Shown here: in pieces, positions 41,745 through 53,619 of the stretch
Layout: each line of letters starts with the position of its first letter
Position numbering within the stretch: the stretch's first letter is position 1
DNA from: Salminus brasiliensis
Lineage: Eukaryota; Chordata; Actinopteri; Characiformes; Bryconidae
NCBI RefSeq assembly: GCF_030463535.1
Contig: NC_132878.1
Location: 91,385,007-91,449,006, forward strand
Reading direction: 5' to 3'
Length of the DNA stretch: 64,000 nt
Made by a program: the position numbers and the translations under genes
Notes under the pieces: model-generated
Seen by the model: the letters and a program-made list of their open reading frames with translations, nothing else
Database searches by the model: none
What the model was told of the DNA's origin: nothing

Positions 41745-41930
41745 TGACTTATTGTGAATCTGGCATTGGTTCTTTACACTGTTTCAGAATCAGAACGAAC
41801 CAATAGCAATGCTCCAAAATGCTCAGAAGAAAATCTATTTGCATTGACTTCCATTGAAAGTTCAGATGGTTTGTTCCTTCTTCTGTAAAGCTGACATTTT
41901 GGAGACACAAGGTTTTTGCGGGACAGTGAT
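41745..41930 (-). repeat. Dispersed repeat, reverse relative at 63525-63705
   Basis: Shared in complement: CTTTTTGACTTATTGTGAAT, ATGCTCCAAAATG and TTGACTTCCATTGAAAGTT. Such words are common in fish non-autonomous elements. Confidence 0.55.
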
Positions 41931-42334
41931 GATATGGCAGACTAAGACGTGAATCAGTTTACAGTGCCAATGATAATAATAATCAGATGCCTGTCATTAC
42001 AAAACACTGGAAAGAGTGGAATTGCATTGCGAGAACGACTAAAGTAAAATGCTGGATAGAAAATCTGGATTTACACAACCAGAGAAAAATGAGAACCCAC
42101 CTGTTTGATATTTTCCAGTTTTCTTGAGGACCTTTTGATCTAAAGGCTTATGCGTTTCAAAAGCTGTTTCAAAGACAATATAAATAATGATGAATATTTT
42201 TTTTGTTTTTATGTGGGTCATAATTCTGAGCCTGAACGAGTAAAATTTGGAGCCATGGTTGTGCTCATTACTGCCTGATGCTTTATAAAAGTTAACTAGT
42301 GTATAGTCTGTCCTCATTAATGCATTTCAGTCAA

Positions 42335-42965
42335 TCAGTAGTGTTGTGACGAGAGGAAGGTAGGGTCTAAACAACTTGTTTGATAGAAGGCCAGTATTTC
42401 TGACTGGAGACTCTTATTTTTGATTATAAGTTGTGGATAATAGTAAAAAAGAAAGGAAAAAAATGTGAGTAGGTGCGCCCAAACTTTTGACTGACAGCGT
42501 ATGTGAAATCTGGGCATTGAAATGGTTCCTAACAGGCAGGGCTGGAAAGGACTTCCTCCACCAGGAGAGGCTTGTAAGATTCTGGATCCTCCTGTAACAA
42601 TCAAACCAAAAACAAATGATGTTTAAACAGACCCACCTCCATCAACCGTTCTGCAGCATCCACCCTCCATCTCAGCACCTCTGCAGCTAAGCTTAGTTAC
42701 AGCAATGGTTCAGGCAAACATCTAATGTATGCCATTGATTCCTCAAGTGGAAAACCTATGGTCATTTGTTCTTTATTTGACCTTTTATTTTTAAACATCT
42801 TACCAGACTTCTCTACACCTACAACCTTCTTTCTGAAGGCCTCAGAGAACTCTTTGGATCTAGTCATGGTGATCCTCACCACTCACTTCAACAATCAAGA
42901 ACAAACCAAGCTAAATATCCAAGGTTTAAACAAGACAGGCTCCTCCAGAATCCACTCTAACCATG
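42335..42965 (-). mobile_element. Tc1-like transposon remnant
   Basis: On the minus strand MTRSKEFSEAFRKKVVGVEK is the start of a Tc1-type transposase, just before its paired helix-turn-helix region. It runs out of frame afterwards. At about 42475-42500 CGCCCAAACTTTTGACTGAC is a typical inverted-repeat end. The catalytic domain is missing. Confidence 0.65.
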
Positions 42966-43139
42966 TTCTGATCATCTACAGCTGATGTTCTGCACATTTT
43001 CAGTAGTAATACATGCGGGGGCGCTTGAGTTTTTTCCCCTCACTACAAAGCTGCATTTCTATTAAAGGTGATGTCTTCAGTTGTATGTGTTTAGTCATAT
43101 GATCTCTGTATCTCAATATTATTTGACCGAAGATCAAAT

Positions 43140-44110
43140 CTCCACACACGGATATTCCAAAAGTCATGGAACAGGAACTAGTCATGTCCATTGACTTTTG
43201 CCAGGTCCTCTGGAAGCTAAAAAACGCTGCACTGAGCAGCGGTATATAAGTGCGGACGTGAATTCGGCCAGATGTGCTGGTCTGTTCACAAGCACAATTC
43301 TAGCCAGACACCGCCCATTACAATTATTACCTCATCGTCATCATCAGCTGTCCACTGTGGGTGGTAAAACCTTTTTTAGCCCTATTTGGACGGGATTTGG
43401 GCGAGTTTTTTTATGGGAAAGTGGAGGGAATTTCACGGGATAAGAAATCTGGACCCACAACGGGAGATGGGAGTGGCTACTTGACTCGCGCACTGCAGTC
43501 ACCTCCAAAAAATGCAGCCTTAAGTATTACAGGATGATTACCTTGGATAATGTCATAACTCACTTAAAGTAATAATGTTAGTGTGAAATTAGCAGCTACA
43601 TGTTCAAAACACGTATGTAGGCTATAGGCCACGCTACACAAGGTCTTGCCTAAAACTGCTAAAAGCGCCACGCCTCTGAGGGGTCCTTCAGCTCACCTTC
43701 TGGATTTGGGTGTTGTACATGGTACAACAACAGAGGTATCTGTTCCAATGCCTCCTGGAGCTCTTTAATACTTGAGAAAATGGAAAAAAAAATCCTTTTC
43801 CACAGGATTTGAGGGAAAATTCACTCACATGTAGATTCACACATTATATTAACCCCCTAAAAAAAGCAAGTGGTCCGCCTGCTGGCCGGAAGTGGCCACA
43901 CACAATACTTTGGATCAAGAAACGTTAAATCCCTGCACAACTTTGGAAACTGAATGTCCCATGCCATCTGGCACCCTCTATCAGGCCTCGCTCTAATTGC
44001 GATATTCACATCGCCTTGCCATGAACACACTGGCCAGCGTTCTACCTCACAGCTTATACAGGTGTGAACATTAACAAGCACACGTCTATCCCATAACTTT
44101 TGACTGGTCA
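43140..44110. mobile_element. Possible DNA transposon with weak inverted ends
   Basis: ATTCCAAAAGTCATGGAAC at about 43153 and CCCATAACTTTTGACTGG at about 44088 are imperfect inverted relatives (shared core AAAAGT-ATGG). The interior has no recognisable transposase. It could be two unrelated fragments. Confidence 0.3.
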
Positions 44111-44403
44111 GTCAGTATATGTTAAACAAAGGTTTTCATGGGGTTTTATCATTTTTTCTCTAGTTCTGTATGTCTATTTGAGATTACTGTACTCAGTACA
44201 GTTTGAACCAACATGATATAACTGCACTCAGACCGCGTGTGGAATCAGGCTAAACTGGTAATGTATAAACTTCTATTCATTTGAGCTAGACTAGCCTCAT
44301 AGCTCCAGTACAAAAAAAGGAAGATAACACGAGGCTTTACATTTTGTGGCCTATTGACTGCATTGGGGGAGGGTTTTTGGACAGACCATCAATTTAAAGA
44401 CAT

Positions 44404-47400
44404 TTATACCACCTTGTCTCCTTTCTTCTTCTTGCACAAAGCCTTCAGGCACAGAACACATGAGCTGATGGTGACGCAGAGTTGAAGTACGCTCAACACG
44501 ATCATAAGGATGTCCACTCCTACACGCAAAAACTACAAAAAAAAAAAGTCAAGGAGATCGATTCAGATCAACTAGGAAATGCAGTTAGCCATCAGAGGTT
44601 GCAGGTACTTAGTAATGTTTGCCAAATATAATATGATACATGTTACAATACATGACATTTTACATAATGCATTACAGTTGCTATAGCACTGACAGCTGCA
44701 AAACTATTCAACCCTTTTACTAATTAGGTTCATTAGCAGAACTTAGCAGAAAATATATATATATATATTTTTTGTGTGTGTGTGTGTGCGTGTGTGTATT
44801 ATACTTATTGTGTTTCTACCTGGACTGTCCAGGGGGTTTGTTGACTGGGACGTTTGACTACATGTTAGAAAAAATGTCTGAAAGTTTGTTCTGCTAATGA
44901 ACCTAATTAGTAAAAGGGTTGAATAGTTTTGCAGCTGTCAGTGCTATAGTGCTATATATATATATAAATAACACACACACACACTAAAGTTATATTAAGT
45001 TAAAGGTAAACACTAAGTAAAGGCAAGCAAGAGTACAGTAGTGTATGGATGTGAATGTGTAAAGTGCATGTACAAAAGTAAACGTTGTAAAACAATATAA
45101 TGTGTATATAGTATGTATAGTGTATGAATAGTGTGTGTATACAATGTGTGTATAGTAAGTAAACCAAATACCTCCAGCATCTGCTTGTAGTCCTCACAGA
45201 TCTCCAGCATTTCATTCATTTTGGCTGTCTTCACAGGAGACTGTGTAGTCTCGTACGCGCGAAATCCATAAGAGTCAGAGGGTGGACTACAGCCGTAGAG
45301 AAAAGGTATATTCGCCAAGTCCACTGAATACGACACAATAATGGTTACAGCCAGTCCGAAACTGACCAAATTCACCAGGACCAGAAAGCTGATCTGAAAA
45401 AGAGAAAGATCAACAGTTAAACTAAGCAGTTCTGCAACAAGCACTGGTGATATTTGGTTTGACAAAAATACACTATGTGTCCAAATGTATGTGGACACCC
45501 TTTCTAATGAATGCATTCAGCTACTTTAAGCTGCACCCATTGCTGACACAGATGTGCAAATGCACGCACACTCAGCTCGGCTAGTACCTGTACTGCCAAT
45601 AGAATAGGACTATTAGAATAGCAAAATGAAGCATGTTTTCATAGCAGAAATCTTCTCACTGTATGTTCAATCAGCAGGTCTCCATACCTGAGTATCACAC
45701 ACAGACTCAGAACCCCTTTTATACCAGAAAAGAAAGCTTAACAATGTCGCTATGTTCACTACATAATTCAGGAAAATAAATTCCATCATAAACAAGATGA
45801 AACTGATAATTGCTGCTCAACAGCATCCGTTTCAGGCCACACCAATGTTCACTCCGGTTTGACTTCCCTCTATCCAGATTCTTTTGGCTTTTGCTATTCT
45901 ATCTGTTGGTAGCAGTGCAAGCTACTAAAGCTACGTAACAGACTTATGCACAAATGAGTACACATGCAGGAGTATGTGCATGGGGGCAGGATCTTGAGGT
46001 AGGTATGTAGACAGGCAGGTATGCCATCTAATCATTTAATTCAGAAGAAACAAACAGGTTTTTACAAACATTTGGAACATTTTTCAAATGGAAAGCGAAA
46101 CCTACCAGGCATGGGCTGGGAAACTTTGCTGCAATGATGCATAGGATGCCAGCTGCAATAAACTAATAAAAAGAAAACCGAAAAGGGCATCTGTCAGAAC
46201 TGTTGGAATACAATAATAATGCAACTGGTTTTAGTCGTATTATGCACTTATCCACATTACAAATTCAATGACCATTGAAAAAAAAAAAAACACACACACA
46301 AACAACAACAACAACAACAAAAAAACAACAACAACACAACAGCAGTCGAAGTGTATTTTTACCATTACTGAGCAATACAGCTGCAGTTTAAGGATCATGA
46401 AACTATGACAGCTCATTCTTACCATTCCCCCCAGACAAAAGGGCTCGTTCCAAATGTAACGGAAGGTTGAGCACCCCAAGCCCACAGTCAGCAATCCAAC
46501 CATAATCTGCAGAGTCTGTGGGAAGGGATGTGTACATTATTCCCACAGTAGTTCTGAAACCTGCTAGCACATCAGGCTGTAAATAATGACCGCAGCACAG
46601 CACACAGTGAACAGCACAGCGGTAAAAACAATGGATTAGGTCTAAAATTACTTATTTTATTCTTCATTTCAATTCAAATATTAACAATACTGTGTATCTT
46701 TCAACCTAGTTCAGCACACACAACTACGATCATGGGACAGACTGATGTCTTAATAGTTGCCCAGGGGGGTAAGCTACAGAAGGTCATTGCTGAAAAGGCT
46801 GGCTGAAAGCATATTCATGGAAAGTTGTGGATTAGAGCAGATGAGAGAACTGTCAAGAAAAGTCGATTCAAGAATTCAGACTGAGGCTGGAGTAAGTGCA
46901 TCAAGAAAGGGCTTCAGGAAAGGGGCTACAACTGCCATATTCCTAATATCAAGCCATTCCTGAACCAGAGAAAGTCTCAGAAGCATCCAACTTGGGCTAA
47001 GGAGAAAAGGAACTGGACTGTTACTCAGTGGTACGAAGTGGTACAAAGCCCTCTTTAAACTAAAGTAAAATTTGGAAATTAAGTACATAACTAGATTCTG
47101 GAGGAAGGGTGGAGAGGCAGAAAGTGAAGTTTTCCCAGTATGCGATGGTTTGACCCTATCACGGATTTTCTTTTCTCTATTAATGATGGATGTGGTCATC
47201 CATTATTGTCAGAAGTTCAAAGAAATTACTGAAAGCCAAATATCGGCATGACATGTCCGTGATGAGTGTGTGTAAACCTCACAACTATATGTGTACAAGA
47301 GTGCTGACTTGTAGATATATATTTTTTACCATTGCTAAGCAGAAATAGGTGCCAACTAGATCAACATTTACCTCAAAAAAAAAAAAGAATTTACTCCTTG

Positions 47401-50151
47401 CTCAGTTCCATTTACGTTAGGGCTGTCAAACAATAAAATAATAAGCTCCTCAGACAAAAAAATAGTCACCTTCTATGTAACTACGGAGTGTTTTTCTTTT
47501 ACTTATTATATTATTTTCTCTCTTTTTAACCTGGTGTTTTTAGGTTTATGTTGGTAAATGGAGGAACTGGAAAGTAAGAATTTCACTGTACAGTGTAACT
47601 GCTTGTTTCTATGCATATGACAATAAAGTCTTGAATTGTAAGGTGATTGTACCTTAAGTCTCCTGCAGATGACATTGGGCAAGGATGATTAGGCTATAAA
47701 TACCTGCAGGGTGTGTAACTGGACTGATAGATTGAGAAGAAGGTTGTACAGTGCATGTGTGGATGTGTGGAAAATAGGTTGGGAAGCAGATGTTAATGAC
47801 TGAAAAAGGAGTGATTGAATTTGGGTCATAAAGGCCATAGTGTGAAGAAAGTAGTTGAATCTGCAAGTGTATGGAAGAGTATAGTCATACGGGTGTACCA
47901 GCAGTGGCAGAAATCCCAGTCTACAAAAAATTCTGGAAGCGAAGTGGTTTTCATTCCATGAAACCCACCAGCTGTCCCTGTCTGTCAATTTTGCCTTTCG
48001 GCCATGAGTCTGACTGCGATTTATGCAACTGCTGGTAGACCTATATGACCGTCTGCTGTGACCCATTGTCCATACATCCAACGACACACTCACAGCACTG
48101 TACTACCTCTTCTCAATCTACAAACCCATCACACACCCCACAGGTATTTATAGACTGATCATCCTAGTGCAACACCATCTGCAGGAGCCAAAAGTTACCA
48201 CCACTGTGAACATGCCAGGTGACTATATAAGCTCCCTGGACAAAAGACTAGTTAACCACTTAACAACCCCTCAAACAGTAACTATAAAGCAAACCTTAGG
48301 ATGGCATAAGGCTGAGAATATAAAAGGGCTTGTTTGTGATTAATCATATTTCATATTTCAGTTTCATGGTATGAAAAAGAAGAACTTGTCAGGCCATGAT
48401 CACAGGGTGAACCAGCTTGCAGTGTTCATCACTGGTGTACAGCAATAGCATCAGTTGCCAAAAAGTTCCCTTTCACTGTAACTGTGACTGTTCACTGTGA
48501 CAGCTTGCGGTTTGCATACACAACCTCCCAGCTGTGGCTTTCTGCTTGTAGATTTGTCCATTGGCCTCCAGCAAGCCCTGTCCAGAACAGTCTACTGCAG
48601 TAATCACCACATTTCATTTCATAGCACCACAATTCTAAAATTTAAAATGTTTCTCAACAGTCTTGGCTCCTTTTATTTACACCCCTAAATTTGACATACT
48701 AAGGTACAACATGACTATGGGATAAATGCAGCGGCTACTTCCTACCAATATGGAAGCCGGGCAAGAAAACTGACGCTAGCACACCGGGTGAAGCATCACT
48801 CTGAGGTGAGTTGTGAGTTGCAGGGATGCTGATGAAGCAGGCTCGGGCTGAGTGGGCCAGACAGCCGTTTAACTTAGGGAAGTGGTGTCGCCATGTCAAA
48901 ATCAAATGAGCTCTGTGAAGCTTTAGGGGGATAAAAGAACAACTGTTGTAGATGCACGCAGGTCTGGGAGGAGAATTTTAAAAACCTCAATACAACTGGA
49001 AATCAGCCATTCCACTGCCCTGGAAATGATTCACAAGCGGTGAAGGACTTTTGATTTGCTCCCCTCACCCCCCTGAAACGAAAACGGGGACCCATGAATG
49101 GTGGCTCATGACTTTAGGTTGTGTGTAACGGTGAAAGAACATCACGGCTGTGATGAAACGGTGCTGTCATTTCCCCACAGCTCACTCCCTTTCATGATGT
49201 GCTGCTTTAATATGACCTAAGTAAGTGATCTATATTAGCAGGTAGTTTTTAATAGCAAATATTGGTGTTGTCCCACCCCACCCATGAGCTGTAATTAATA
49301 TTGGTTGTAGTCCTGCTATGTGTTGACATCCTGTAACAGACTTTCCCCCATGTTGTCAGTTTTCTCAAACGTACACTGACCCCTACTGGCAGGCTTGGGT
49401 TACTTTTATCCACAGCATTCCCTCCAGAGTTGGATTGTGTAATATTTCCAGTGTTTTGTTTTGAGTGAAATTGGCTATAATTAAGCCAAACTACAACTGA
49501 TTGGTTTCCAACCCATAGCAGGCCATGCAGGTGGGCTTAAACGGCATCTCACGCTGAAAAGTTTCGACTCTGAAGACTCCAAAGACTGTGTGAAATGTAA
49601 TACAAAGATGTATATGTAAAATATAGTGTAATCTCTTGTAGATTTCTGAAAGCGTAAAGTAAGATGGAGTAAAAGGAAGAAAAGCAAGTGAAAGAATGTG
49701 CATGTGAGGGCTTGAGGATGGCAAAAGCTTACAGCACCTGGTATTCCCAGGCGGTCTCCCATCCAAGTACTAACCAGGCCCGACCCTGCTTAGCTTCCGA
49801 GATCAGACGAGATCGGGCGTGCTCAGGGTGGTATGGCCGTAAGCGAGAGCGCTGCTTCCACTTAGCCTATTTATAAGCATGCAGCAAAAGATAGCGGCCT
49901 TTTGCACACTACAGGGGACACACTCACTCACACTCCTTTCTTACTTCCAAAGCAATCACGCATTGCTCTCTCCTGTCGTCCTTCTCTTTTTTCAAAACCA
50001 ACAAAACTTGCTCTTTTGGCTGACACTTTAACATTCAGCAATCTGATTTATAATTATAGTATATATATTACACACACACATATACACATATACATACATA
50101 CATACATACATATATATGTATATACACACACACACACACACACATACATAC

Positions 50152-50184
<33 letters not shown>

Positions 50185-50972
50185 CTTTTTAATCTGATTT
50201 TTGCAGCGTAACTCATGCCACAGTTTTTGAGTCCAGATTATTATTGTGTGATGCAGGCTTGTATACAGATTTTTTCCCCTCATAGGAATGAATGGGATGC
50301 AAATTTTGGCACCCTTTGTATGTCATTATTATGTAAATGCACTAGTAACACCCAACCACCTAACCACCCAAACACCCAACCACCGACCACAAAGGGTACC
50401 ACAGCAAGCTTCTGGGATACTAGGGATGTCACAATGCCAGAAATATGGCAGTCACTATCAACACTACTGAAATTCTATAATTCTCAATAATAACAATAAT
50501 AATAATAATAATAATAATAATAAACCAATTAAGTTGGTCAATCAAGAGAGGATCTAAGATGTTAGCTACAGCCAGTTAGGTTAGGTTAGGTTACTCCATA
50601 CCTGAGCAGCTGCATTTGTACTTTGGAAAAGTGTACTGGTACTCATGTACTCATTTTTATATATATTTATATATTACTGATTAATGAATAAGGGGTTTAC
50701 ATCCATTTACCCACTTTCATCTTACCCTCACTGTGGTAAATTAGGCAATGTAAGCAATATAGAACCAAAAATAGATGATGTCCATGTATAGATCCTACCC
50801 CCAGGACTGTGTGAGAGCTGCCCAGATGCTGCTTCATGCTCCGAGACACAAAGTAGACCGGGCTGCAGCACAGGGTGCCCAGTATCTGGCAAATCAGTGG
50901 CCATTCGCTCTTGGGGTTGGAGGTCACGGTGAACACAGTCACCCCCTCGGCCTTGGTTACCGTCAGTGACAT
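44404..50972 (-). CDS. ms4a: MS4A-family four-transmembrane protein
   Basis: Five coding exons on the minus strand, all in phase 0 with GT-AG introns: 50799-50972, 46423-46506, 46106-46162, 45172-45393 and 44404-44532 (stop TAA). The 221-residue product starts MSLTVTKAEGVTVFTVTSNP, typical of fish MS4A proteins. Helix 1 lies at about 55-73 (VLGIMVGLLTVGLGC across the exon 1/2 join), helix 2 at about 82-98 (FIAAGILCIIAAKF), helix 3 at about 106-130 (ISFLVLVNLVSFGLAVTIIV), and helix 4 at about 184-210 (VDILMIVLSVLQLC...). A long outer loop with Cys-Ser-Pro-Pro precedes helix 4. The short cytoplasmic tail is Lys-rich and ends KKKKGDKVV. MS4A proteins sit in plasma or endosomal membranes and act as receptor partners or ion-flux regulators; the exact role of this member cannot be told. 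All sites look intact. Intron 1 (46507-50798) contains a 5S rRNA gene and transposon remnants; the last intron holds a MITE. The subfamily number is not assigned. Confidence 0.92.
44681..44949. mobile_element. MITE with perfect 62-bp terminal inverted repeats
   Basis: The arms 44681-44742 and 44888-44949 are exact reverse complements, starting CTATAGCACTGACAGCTGCA. The interior of about 145 bp holds (AT)n and (TG)n tracts. It lies in the last intron of the MS4A gene. Perfect arms suggest a recent insertion or strong gene conversion. No coding capacity. No clear target duplication is seen beyond a possible shared A/T context. Confidence 0.92.
45470..45620. mobile_element. MITE fragment (TGTGGACACC type)
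   Basis: CACTATGTGTCCAAATGTAT then GTGGACACCCTTTCTAATGA resembles the end of a common fish non-autonomous DNA element, related to the ends at about 56570 and 51690-51740. It is in an MS4A intron. Confidence 0.45.
46700..47210 (+). mobile_element. Tc1/mariner-like transposase remnant
   Basis: The plus strand has TTCTGGAGGAAGGGTGGAGA then GGCAGAAAGTG and GTATGCGATGGTTT, words that in intact fish elements encode a WRK.GE....MVW block near the second catalytic Asp. Upstream words (GAACCAGAGAAAGTCTCAGA) fit as well. Frames are broken throughout. It lies in intron 1 of the MS4A gene. Confidence 0.5.
47560..47642 (+). mobile_element. LINE 3' end fragment
   Basis: AGTAAGAATTTCACTGTACA, GTGTAACTGC and CAATAAAGTCTTGAAT are the complement-type relatives of the LINE 3' UTR at 2235-2345. 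Confidence 0.5.
47645..49720. other. Intron 1 sequence, unassigned part
   Basis: No exon, RNA or repeat family is recognised, apart from short simple tracts. Confidence 0.3.
49723..49726 (-). terminator. Pol III terminator of the 5S gene
   Basis: A TTTT run on the minus strand directly follows the 5S 3' end. Confidence 0.7.
49725..49844 (-). rRNA. 5S rRNA: 5S ribosomal RNA gene, full length
   Basis: The minus strand starts GCTTACGGCCATACCACCCT and ends GGTGCTGTAAGCTT, about 120 nt. The internal Pol III control region is intact: box A (AGCTAAGCAGGGTCGGG), intermediate element and box C (GGATGGGAGACCGCC). The product is the small RNA of the large ribosomal subunit. There are no truncations or compensating errors visible. 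It is a single copy, not part of a tandem array in this window, and sits in the same strand orientation inside intron 1 of the MS4A gene. With the TATA-like box and T-run it may be transcribed, although isolated copies are often orphons. Confidence 0.96.
49869..49877 (-). promoter_or_regulatory. TATA-like element of the 5S gene
   Basis: TTATAAATA lies about 25-33 nt upstream of the 5S start on the minus strand, where fish 5S genes often carry such a motif. Confidence 0.6.
50055..50186. repeat. (AT)/(CA)/(CATA) compound microsatellite
   Basis: Mixed TATA, CACA, CATACATA and ACATAT tracts cover about 130 bp. Confidence 0.95.
50485..50523. repeat. (AAT)n microsatellite
   Basis: About ten AAT units. 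Confidence 0.9.
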
Positions 50973-51479
50973 CCTAAAAGGTAAAAAAAAACAAAAACAA
51001 AACACCACATATAAACAAATGCACTGTACAGCCCAGTACAGAAGAACTACATCACAGGACGGTTTGATGTGAAATGAGGGTTTCTTTACAGTGGTGCTGA
51101 CCGCAACCAGGGGTCACAATGTGCAATGGACACAATTACAGGCTGTTTATTTCCAGGCTAAAGTAGGCCCAAAATGTGTCCAAATCCTTGTAAAACAATG
51201 TTTTAAACAGTCTTTACGGGACCTTTTACAGGCCTTACCTCTTTACATGTGATCTAAATGACTTTGTTTACATCTTAAACATATAATTGAGCACAAATGG
51301 TTCCAAATTGTGAGCAATTATATATATTTTTTGTTCTATTTTTAATTGCATTTAATTGAGAACAAATAATGCAGGCTATAATGTACACTTATTTGCACCC
51401 AGTTAAATCTAGTCTCACTTGTCTTTAGGCTAACTGCATTAAGGGTCACTAACAGAGCTCAAAAATTAGCTATATTTAA

Positions 51480-51580
51480 CATTTAGCATTTATAATTTTA
51501 CGGCATTTAGCTGACACTCTTACCCAGAGTCACTTAAACGATTTGTCGTATTACAGAGGTGGGCGTTGGTTACACTAGTA
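51480..51580 (-). mobile_element. SINE family 2 tail fragment
   Basis: TTTACGGCATTTAGCTGACA then CTCTTACCCAGAGTCACTTA is the plus-strand complement of the tail at 37893, followed by a GAGGTGGGCGTTGG body word. Confidence 0.6.
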
Positions 51581-51644
51581 ACACCCAACCAACCTCCAAA
51601 ATCTGGTAGAAAGCCTTCTAACCCGGACAGTAGAGACAGTTACT

Positions 51645-51740
51645 CCAACAAAAGCAGGATGGTCTCTTTTTTAATACTCTTGATTTCAGATGGAACTATG
51701 AATGAGCAGGTGTCCCAATACTTTTGTCCATAGATGACAC
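51645..51740. mobile_element. MITE end fragment
   Basis: GAGCAGGTGTCCCAATACTT then TTGTCCATAGATG is the usual end of a fish non-autonomous DNA element, also seen at about 56925-56960. Confidence 0.45.
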
Positions 51741-51824
51741 AAATATGTCACAAAAAATCCTGTGGTTTCTTATCAGTGAGACCAAGTGGAACAAGGTCAA
51801 AAAGCTTCAAATCACTCTCTCACA

Positions 51825-51825
<1 letters not shown>

Positions 51826-51868
<43 letters not shown>
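51826..51868. repeat. (CA)n microsatellite
   Basis: About 20 CA units. Confidence 0.95.
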
Positions 51869-51871
<3 letters not shown>

Positions 51872-52110
51872 CAGGTAAACAGGGTATAATGTGTAAAGTA
51901 GTGGACTTTTTTTATTTATGTATTATTAATTTATTTTATTATTGCCATAGTTTTTTAAGGCTGTGTTAAAGGTGGTAAGATATTTGACTTTTGAGACTGA
52001 AGAATATGATTTGGTCATATTAGCTATTAATATTATTTATTAGTGTTGCTAAATGAGTAAATGTTTATTTATTAAAATGTTCATTAACATTAATGTACGA
52101 TTTTAGAGGT

Positions 52111-52115
<5 letters not shown>

Positions 52116-52160
<45 letters not shown>
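52116..52160. repeat. (CA)n microsatellite
   Basis: About 21 CA units followed by an A-run. Confidence 0.95.
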
Positions 52161-52163
<3 letters not shown>

Positions 52164-52683
52164 AAAACAAAAACTCAGGCCTACTTGAAGCCCTCCAGCC
52201 ACAACACCACGGTGGGCGCCTGTGCGACCCCAGCGTCTCCTTCTTTAAGGACCAAACTATGGTCACCCCACCTGTGTGCCTGAACGTGGTCACCTCTTCA
52301 CAAATGGACAAAGATATTGTCCATAAAAGTCCCAGACCAGTCCCATCCAGACACACATCCAGTGCTCTGTTTACTCCGTTAACTCAACAGGTCATTTGAA
52401 CGGCTCTGCTCCAGCTCGGTTCTGGTTCTGGTTCTGGTTCGTCCGGTTTCTGTTGAGTTTATCTGCTTCACAGAAGCGATTTCACAATACTTTCAGTTTG
52501 ACAACAACAGACTGTCGACGCTGAAACACCACAGCCCACCCCTCCTCATGCAGCTCCGGAGAAAACGCTGATCCCAGGGCAGGACAGAGCTGACCTGTCC
52601 AGAACTCCAGTAGCCATCCCCTGCACCGTGTCCTGCCTCCACCTGGCTCTGGTAAAGACACCACGAGCAGCTCGTCTACTCAC

Positions 52684-52765
52684 CTTTCACTTAGCGCTTC
52701 CCGTTATAGCTCCTCCGCACCTCACCACAGTTTCCTCAGCTGCTCTAGTCTACAGGGGGCTGGAC
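52684..52765 (-). other. Probable 5' UTR exon and promoter of the MS4A gene
   Basis: On the minus strand AGCGCTAAGTGAAAG is followed by a strong donor GTGAGT (exon ends at 52684). The matching acceptor CTTTTAG at 50974-50980 precedes the coding start by one base. A GC box (AGGGGCGGGGTA on the plus strand) at about 52778-52789 and a locally GC-rich context support a promoter here. The transcription start, hence the right end, is estimated. Confidence 0.6.
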
Positions 52766-53089
52766 TTCTTCAGCAGAGGGGCGGGGTATTCCCGGTACTG
52801 ACCCACAGGCTGAGCCTGCCTCTGATTTAAACAACAATGCTTATGTAAGGCATACTTATTTTCAGTACTTTTAGTAATTATAGTGACTATTTATGCTAAC
52901 AAACATCATTTATATGAACTATATTGGTTATACCAATATAAATAAAACTATATAATATATACTTTTATATTTTTTATGTTTGAAGTTAAAAAATGTAATA
53001 ATCTAATATACAATCATATACATTATAATAACATTAATTTTATATGTGTGTATATATTTACACAGTCATATCAGAATGAATATGAATGA

Positions 53090-53262
53090 ATGAACTCAGC
53101 TAGGAGCACTGTGTAGTTCTGTACCTACAGACTGTAGTCCATCTGTTTCTCTGCATACTCTGTTAACCCCCTGTTCTTCAATGGTCAGGACCCTAGAGGA
53201 CTGACCACCACAGAGCATATAGTATTTGGGTGGTGGATCATTCTCAGCACTGCAGTAGTGAA
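53090..53262. mobile_element. hAT-type MITE fragment
   Basis: The words CTACAGACTGTAGTCCATCT, GTTTCTCTGCATACT, CTTCAATGGTCAGGACC, GGGTGGTGGATCATTCTCAG and CACTGCAGTA are those of a widespread fish MITE. Only about half of the element is present. Confidence 0.55.
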
Positions 53263-53285
53263 ACTACTACATATGTATATATATA

Positions 53286-53286
<1 letters not shown>

Positions 53287-53320
<34 letters not shown>
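53287..53320. repeat. (CA)n microsatellite
   Basis: About 15 CA units flanked by TATA tracts. Confidence 0.95.
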
Positions 53321-53324
<4 letters not shown>

Positions 53325-53334
53325 CTATATTATG

Positions 53335-53617
53335 GACGTAGCTCCCCCTAGCACTAGCAATGCTCTGGGCACTAGTAGGGTACCAACTTAAGACGTCTCC
53401 TCTTTTTGAACTGCCGACATGCTCAGAGGAAACCACCGGGTCCCTGGGTCCACCACAATAGACACCTGTGCCGGCCCACATCACTTCACGAGTAATGAAG
53501 GGAGAGAGTGCTATCTACCCTCCCTGAGAGAGCACAGGAGCACAGGGAATTGTGCTGTCTCTCGACCTTCGGGCCGTAGTGGAAGGGCATTAGACAACTG
53601 AGCCACTCAGAGCCCCT
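53335..53617 (-). mobile_element. tRNA-derived SINE family 3
   Basis: On the minus strand the head reads GGGGCTCTGAGTGGCTCAGT then TGTCTAATGCCC, a tRNA A-box region, followed by CTACGGCCCGAAGGTCGAGA, a decayed B box. The body runs left to about 53335. It differs in sequence from families 1 and 2. Confidence 0.65.
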
Positions 53618-53619
53618 GA

